NCBI GenBank assembly: GCA_964472315.1
Contig: CAYYJS010000059.1
Coordinates: 1 to 18,725, forward strand
Reading direction: 5' to 3'
DNA length: 18,725 nucleotides
From: CAYYJS01 sp964472315
GTDB lineage: Bacteria; Verrucomicrobiota; Kiritimatiellia; UBA8416
The translations under genes and the position numbers were made by a program. A model generated the notes under the pieces. It saw only the letters and a list, made by a program, of their open reading frames with translations. It made no database searches and was not told the origin of the DNA. Numbering within the stretch: the stretch's first letter is position 1; each line of letters starts with the position of its first letter. Shown here in pieces: positions 16,930 to 18,725 of the stretch.

Positions 16930-17964
16930 TCAGCGCGTTTCCCACACGCGCACGCCGAAGCGGCTCAGGTACACGAACAGGTGCCGCACGCCCTCGCCGA
17001 TCGATTCGATCTCCCGCAGCATCGCGCGCTTGCGCGTCGGCGAACTGTCGCTCAAAATCGTCAGCGAACCGCCGTCGCCGCCCGCCCCGTTGACTTTCCA
17101 GCCGAGCGCCCCGTGTTTCCGGGCGACCGCGATCACCTCGCGCGCACGCGCCGAGACCAACGACGGATTGAGCGCCGCCTGCAGCTCGGTGTTGTCGGTC
17201 ATCGCGCGCCCGAAGGCCGCGAAGTCGCCGGCGAACAGGGCGTTCTTGCCGTCGACCGGCGGTTTGCGCAGCGCCACGATCTTCGGACACTCCGGCCCCG
17301 CCCCCTCCAGTTCGGCGATGACCTTGCGGTGCACATCCGACGACTTGTGCGTCTTGCCGAGGAACACCAGCGACAGGCGTTGTTCCAGCTCCCACCAGAT
17401 CGTATTCGGAACCTGCACGTTCGATACGCGCGAGTCGGGGTAGCGCGTCATCTCGATGTAGCAGACGCCGCCGTAGGCCGACGCGATCTGATCCTGGATG
17501 CCGCATTGCAGCTTCAGGTATCGTGTCTCGATCTCGTGCGCCTTCGCGGCGATCTCGCCCGGCGTCATGCGGCCGGGAGTCAAGGCGTCGAGCGCGCCGA
17601 TCAGCGCCACCGTCACCGCCGCGGAGGTGCCCGTCGAACAACCGCCCGGCGCTTCGGAATAGATGCTCACGTCGATGTCCAACCCATCCGGTATGGCCAT
17701 CGCATCCACGGCGGCCTCCAGCATCGGGTGGCGGTCGTACACCACGTCCGACGGATCGATGGTATACCGTTCGCCGTAGTTCTCGGCGTCGATCGTGAAC
17801 CGCCCGCGCCGGCCGGAGGATGGGTTGACCACCATCTGACATTCGACGTAGGGATAGACGCTGATGTTCAGCACGTTGCCGTATTCGGCAAACCAGGTAT
17901 CCGTCCACCCGCCCAAGTCGCAAATCCGGATCGGCGCCACTGAATTGACGATTCGCTTACGCAT
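16930..17964 (-). CDS. GHMP-family sugar kinase (heptose-7-phosphate kinase/galactokinase-like)
   Basis: ATP-dependent small-molecule kinase of 344 residues. Motif 1 is PIRICDLGGWTDT (11-23), the sugar-recognition segment. Motif 2 is the ATP-binding loop APGGCSTGTSAA (105-116). GIQDQIASAYGG (155-166) carries the probable catalytic Asp158. Motif 3 is NGAGGDGGS (292-300). The GxQDQ-AYGG segment and the length are those of D-glycero-D-manno-heptose-7-phosphate kinases (HddA/WcbL) and relatives acting on fucose or galactose, so a sugar or sugar phosphate for envelope glycans is the likely substrate. The exact substrate is not readable. The ATG at 17964 follows GGAGG (17973-17969 on the complementary strand) at a rather short spacing of four bases. 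No other heptose-pathway gene is adjacent. It is probably co-transcribed with the metallopeptidase 71 bases upstream. Confidence 0.88.
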   Translation of the reverse strand: MRKRIVNSVAPIRICDLGGWTDTWFAEYGNVLNISVYPYVECQMVVNPSSGRRGRFTIDAENYGERYTIDPSDVVYDRHPMLEAAVDAMAIPDGLDIDVSIYSEAPGGCSTGTSAAVTVALIGALDALTPGRMTPGEIAAKAHEIETRYLKLQCGIQDQIASAYGGVCYIEMTRYPDSRVSNVQVPNTIWWELEQRLSLVFLGKTHKSSDVHRKVIAELEGAGPECPKIVALRKPPVDGKNALFAGDFAAFGRAMTDNTELQAALNPSLVSARAREVIAVARKHGALGWKVNGAGGDGGSLTILSDSSPTRKRAMLREIESIGEGVRHLFVYLSRFGVRVWETR

Positions 17965-18035
17965 TCATCCTCCACGTTGAAGTCTCTCTATCACGCCGCC
18001 GCCGCCGCGCCAAGACGCAACCGCCGCCGCCCGTT

Positions 18036-18422
18036 TCACCCCAGACCCCGCACCTCGAGATCCCCCTCTTCCATCCCGAGCGCATGCCCGATCTCGTGCA
18101 GGTAGGTCGTGCACACCTGCTCCAGATACTCGTCGAGGTCGCCCCCCGCGTCGTCCCACAGGTTCGCGACAAACAGCAGGATACGTCGGGGCTCGGTGTG
18201 TTCGCCTTCCATCGCGACCGGATCGCCCAGGAAGAGCCCGAGCAAGTCGGGATCCACGCCGTCGTCCACCAGCGCGCGGTCCGGCGCCGGTTCGAACATG
18301 ACCGGGATGTCGGCGACGGCGCCGCGCACGGCCGGCGGCAACCGCCGTCGGAGATCCGAGATCTCCCGTTCGGACGCACTTACCAACCGCTCCCATAGCT
18401 CCCTTTTCACACCTGCCTCCAT
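18036..18422 (-). CDS. Small zincin-type metallopeptidase family protein
   Basis: A 128-residue cytosolic-looking protein without signal or membrane segments. It resembles the minimal zincin family (Zincin_1, PF06262, formerly DUF1025). Its main mark is HEIGHALGMEEGDL: the HExxH zinc motif at 109-113, with Glu110 as the presumed catalytic base and Asp121 as a candidate third ligand. PDLLGLFLG (58-66) before a strand ending in ILLFVANLWDD also fits the family pattern. The open frame extends to a TTG at 18470, but I take the ATG at 18422, which gives the usual family length. A weak promoter-like pair, TTGAGT (18510-18505) and TACTAT (18485-18480), has an overlong 19-base spacer upstream. It precedes the GHMP kinase in the same direction, but there is no evident functional link. 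Confidence 0.8.
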   Translation of the reverse strand: MEAGVKRELWERLVSASEREISDLRRRLPPAVRGAVADIPVMFEPAPDRALVDDGVDPDLLGLFLGDPVAMEGEHTEPRRILLFVANLWDDAGGDLDEYLEQVCTTYLHEIGHALGMEEGDLEVRGLG

Positions 18423-18470
18423 GGCGCCGAACCCGATCCGCCAGACACTTTGCCCCAGTTGTGGGACCAA

Positions 18471-18725
18471 TCAAAGCTCATAGTAGAAACCGGGTGGCTG
18501 ATTGACTCAAGTGTGACGGCCGTGTTTGCGGTGTGAGTAGCGCGGGGCTGTCCCAGCCCCAGCGCCGATGGAGCCGGCGGTCCTCCGCCGGGGTGCCTGA
18601 AAAGGACAGAAGAGATGCGGGAACCGCGAAACCGCAGAACACCGGCGCCTCCGGGTTTATGGGGGGAAATTGTATTGGTCCGGCGTGATCGGGATGGGCT
18701 GACAAGCCGGGTATCGGGTATAGTG
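18471..18725. other. Right-edge intergenic region with repeat-like hairpins, no gene supported
   Basis: A leftward open frame (18478-18705) spans this stretch, but its translation shows no domain and runs straight through two hairpins, so I do not call a gene. The region contains the tandem hairpin element described separately and a possible weak promoter for the metallopeptidase gene. The last 60 bases show nothing I can identify. Confidence 0.55.
18544..18591. repeat. Tandem hairpin element, REP/BIME-like
   Basis: Two perfect inverted repeats stand 13 bases apart. The first is GGGGCTG-TCC-CAGCCCC (18544-18560); the second is CCGGCGG-TCCT-CCGCCGG (18574-18591). Each has a 7-bp GC-only or near-GC-only stem with a 3- or 4-base loop. 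No T-run follows the second hairpin on the + strand, so it is not a standard terminator. The layout is that of extragenic palindromic repeats dispersed in many genomes. Only one copy lies in this window, so repetition is inferred, not seen. Confidence 0.5.

Noticed and set aside
16933..16951. GCGCGT...ACGCGC hairpin at the operon-kinase junction as a terminator
   Set aside because: The stem is only six base pairs with a seven-base loop, has no T-run on either strand and lies within the kinase coding sequence.
18478..18705. Leftward open frame of 75 codons at the right edge
   Set aside because: It runs through two hairpins, has no domain similarity that I recognise and looks like a translated repeat element.

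Overview
The window is a dense, GC-rich bacterial chromosomal stretch with very short gaps between genes, mostly weak ribosome binding sites and overlapping stop/start codons. Several protein families here (OPT-like DUF6785/DUF6784-type membrane proteins, a GHMP sugar kinase, oversized FtsX-family permeases) are ones I associate with the Planctomycetota-Verrucomicrobiota-Kiritimatiellota-Lentisphaerota group. That assignment is inference from gene content only; no rRNA or other marker is present. There are no tRNA or rRNA genes, CRISPR arrays, insertion sequences or phage genes.

Left part (1-3866): a family-2 glycosyltransferase of the dolichyl-phosphate-glucose-synthase type reads leftward. 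Divergent from it is a two-gene unit made of a double ACT-domain regulator and a UPF0210/DUF711 protein. Convergent with that unit, overlapping it by four bases, is the essential GTPase gene era. A perfect 15-bp inverted repeat lies in each of the two divergent intergenic regions.

Central part (about 3932-16925): one continuous, co-directional six-gene operon fills about 13 kb. The order is LolD/MacB-type ABC ATPase, 973-residue OPT-like permease with a large periplasmic insertion, 1942-residue FtsX-family permease, second OPT-like permease, minimal FtsX permease without a periplasmic domain, and second LolD/MacB-type ATPase. The 1942-residue protein also carries a PA-like domain, two LysM-like repeats and a split, apparently inactive M28 peptidase fold. 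The predicted topology places all these extra domains in the periplasm. I interpret the operon as a heteromeric LolCDE/MacB-like mechanotransmission machine (two ATPases plus a large and a small FtsX subunit) coupled to two OPT-like membrane proteins and probably tied to peptidoglycan. I know of no described system with this composition, and it is the main discovery candidate. A promoter and a strong Shine-Dalgarno sequence precede the first gene, but the codon at the right distance is ATC, not ATG, GTG or TTG.

Right part (16930-18725): two leftward genes, a small zincin-type metallopeptidase (upstream) and a GHMP-family sugar kinase resembling heptose-phosphate kinases, converge on the operon with a 4-bp gap. 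The last ~300 bp have no convincing gene but contain two tandem 7-bp-stem hairpins that look like a dispersed REP-type repeat.
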